Assembly: GCF_030766725.1 (NCBI RefSeq)
Contig: NZ_JARQWR010000005.1
Location: 1-64,000, forward strand
Direction: 5' to 3'
Length of the DNA: 64,000 nucleotides
Origin: Flavobacterium aerium
GTDB lineage: Bacteria > Bacteroidota > Bacteroidia > Flavobacteriales > Flavobacteriaceae
The notes below the pieces were generated by a model. The model saw only the letters and a list, made by a program, of their open reading frames with translations. It did not search any database and was not told where the DNA came from. A program made the position numbers and the translations under genes. Below, in pieces: positions 63,701-64,000 of this stretch; positions within the stretch are counted from its first letter, which is position 1; each line of letters starts with the position of its first letter.

Positions 63701-64000
63701 ATGAAATTCTTTTTTAAAGGATCAGCTTTAGTATTGCTTCTGCAAACGAATGTCGTTTTTTCACAACAAAGTAAAGAAGTAACCCATCAGCAATTAATAT
63801 GGTATGGCTACAATACGACTGTTTCATTCAGTGCTAATTGGTATTTGGTTAGTGAAGTTCAGGAACGTCATTTTATTGACCCCTTGGCACAACATCAGTT
63901 GTTATTTCGAACAGAATTACATCGGAATCTTGGAAAAGAATGGAATACATCCGTAGGAATGACCGTATTTCTGCAAAGCCCAAATGATCCTGAATCGACG
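63701..64000 (+). CDS. DUF2490 domain-containing protein, N-terminal fragment
   Basis: Starts 2 bases after cysI and runs off the window with 100 codons seen. A signal peptide MKFFFKGSALVLLLQTNVVF with the cut near Ser-Gln-Gln (about residue 22) is followed by QLIWYGYNTTVSFSANWYLV and EVQERHF, the beginning of the DUF2490 outer-membrane beta-barrel family of Bacteroidota. It lies in the same operon as cysI and may be the outer-membrane pore or receptor for a sulfur compound, but this is inference from position. The C terminus is outside the window. Confidence 0.8.
   Translation, partial: MKFFFKGSALVLLLQTNVVFSQQSKEVTHQQLIWYGYNTTVSFSANWYLVSEVQERHFIDPLAQHQLLFRTELHRNLGKEWNTSVGMTVFLQSPNDPEST

Noticed and set aside
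1..64000. CRISPR arrays, tRNA/rRNA genes, insertion sequences, integrases
   Set aside because: I looked for regularly spaced repeats, cloverleaf-type sequences and transposase motifs and found none that I could support.

Overview
The window is chromosomal DNA from a member of the Bacteroidota, almost certainly class Flavobacteriia (Flavobacteriaceae, Flavobacterium- or Myroides-like). The evidence is low GC (roughly one third by eye), starts preceded by A-rich tracts instead of Shine-Dalgarno sites, many promoters of the Bacteroidota form TTG-N19-25-TAnnTTTG, typical families (DUF3810, DUF4197, DUF4268, DUF6493, DUF2490, PepSY-like) and the gene order coaD / ddl / PASTA / rluD. I see no rRNA, tRNA, CRISPR array, insertion sequence or prophage. 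Most genes are ordinary core or near-core genes separated by clear intrinsic terminators.

Layout. 1-9.1 kb: a PepSY-like gene fragment, DUF4268, a CoA-type Nudix hydrolase, a PlsC acyltransferase, an ECF sigma factor with a membrane partner, type II NADH dehydrogenase, DUF3810, a small 2Fe-2S ferredoxin-like protein, peptidase D, a DUF6265 lipoprotein and an SRPBCC protein. 9.2-16 kb: prfA, pyrF, a divergent nitroreductase/HxlR pair around a palindromic operator, a BtuF-like protein without signal peptide, DUF4197 and catalase. 16-30 kb: fused mutase IcmF, DUF4236, two lipoproteins, an M14 peptidase, a DbpA-like helicase that may be leaderless, coaD, a GH114-like lipoprotein, ddl, PASTA and rluD. 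30-40.5 kb: a WGR/DUF6493 plus SWIM zinc-finger pair, yaaA, and a tetR-tolC-emrA-emrB efflux operon with two tandem operator palindromes. 40.7-47.6 kb: the complete trp operon, trpEGDCFBA, on the minus strand. 47.7-55.2 kb: a tail-fibre-like protein, a DUF2975/XRE pair with its own operator, and an ABC ATPase with an ABC-permease/M1-peptidase fusion. 55.3-64 kb: the assimilatory sulfate reduction and cysteine operon cysH-cysD-cysN-cysK-cobA-cysJ-cysI, then a truncated DUF2490 gene.

The most interesting signals are three short, previously uncalled leader peptides that form ribosome-dependent attenuators. One is trpL, 18 codons with three consecutive Trp codons, before trpE. The other two lie in tandem before cysH: a 24-codon peptide with the run C-M-T-M-C-M-C and a 32-35-codon peptide with the run M-M-M-C-C-M-C. 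Each is followed by its own perfect intrinsic terminator, and in both the 5' terminator arm can pair with a leader segment to form an antiterminator. RNA polymerase must therefore pass two Cys/Met-sensing gates in series before reaching the sulfate genes. The operon reduces sulfate via APS to sulfide and fixes it into cysteine, so low charging of tRNA-Cys (and perhaps tRNA-Met) would open the pathway that supplies both amino acids.
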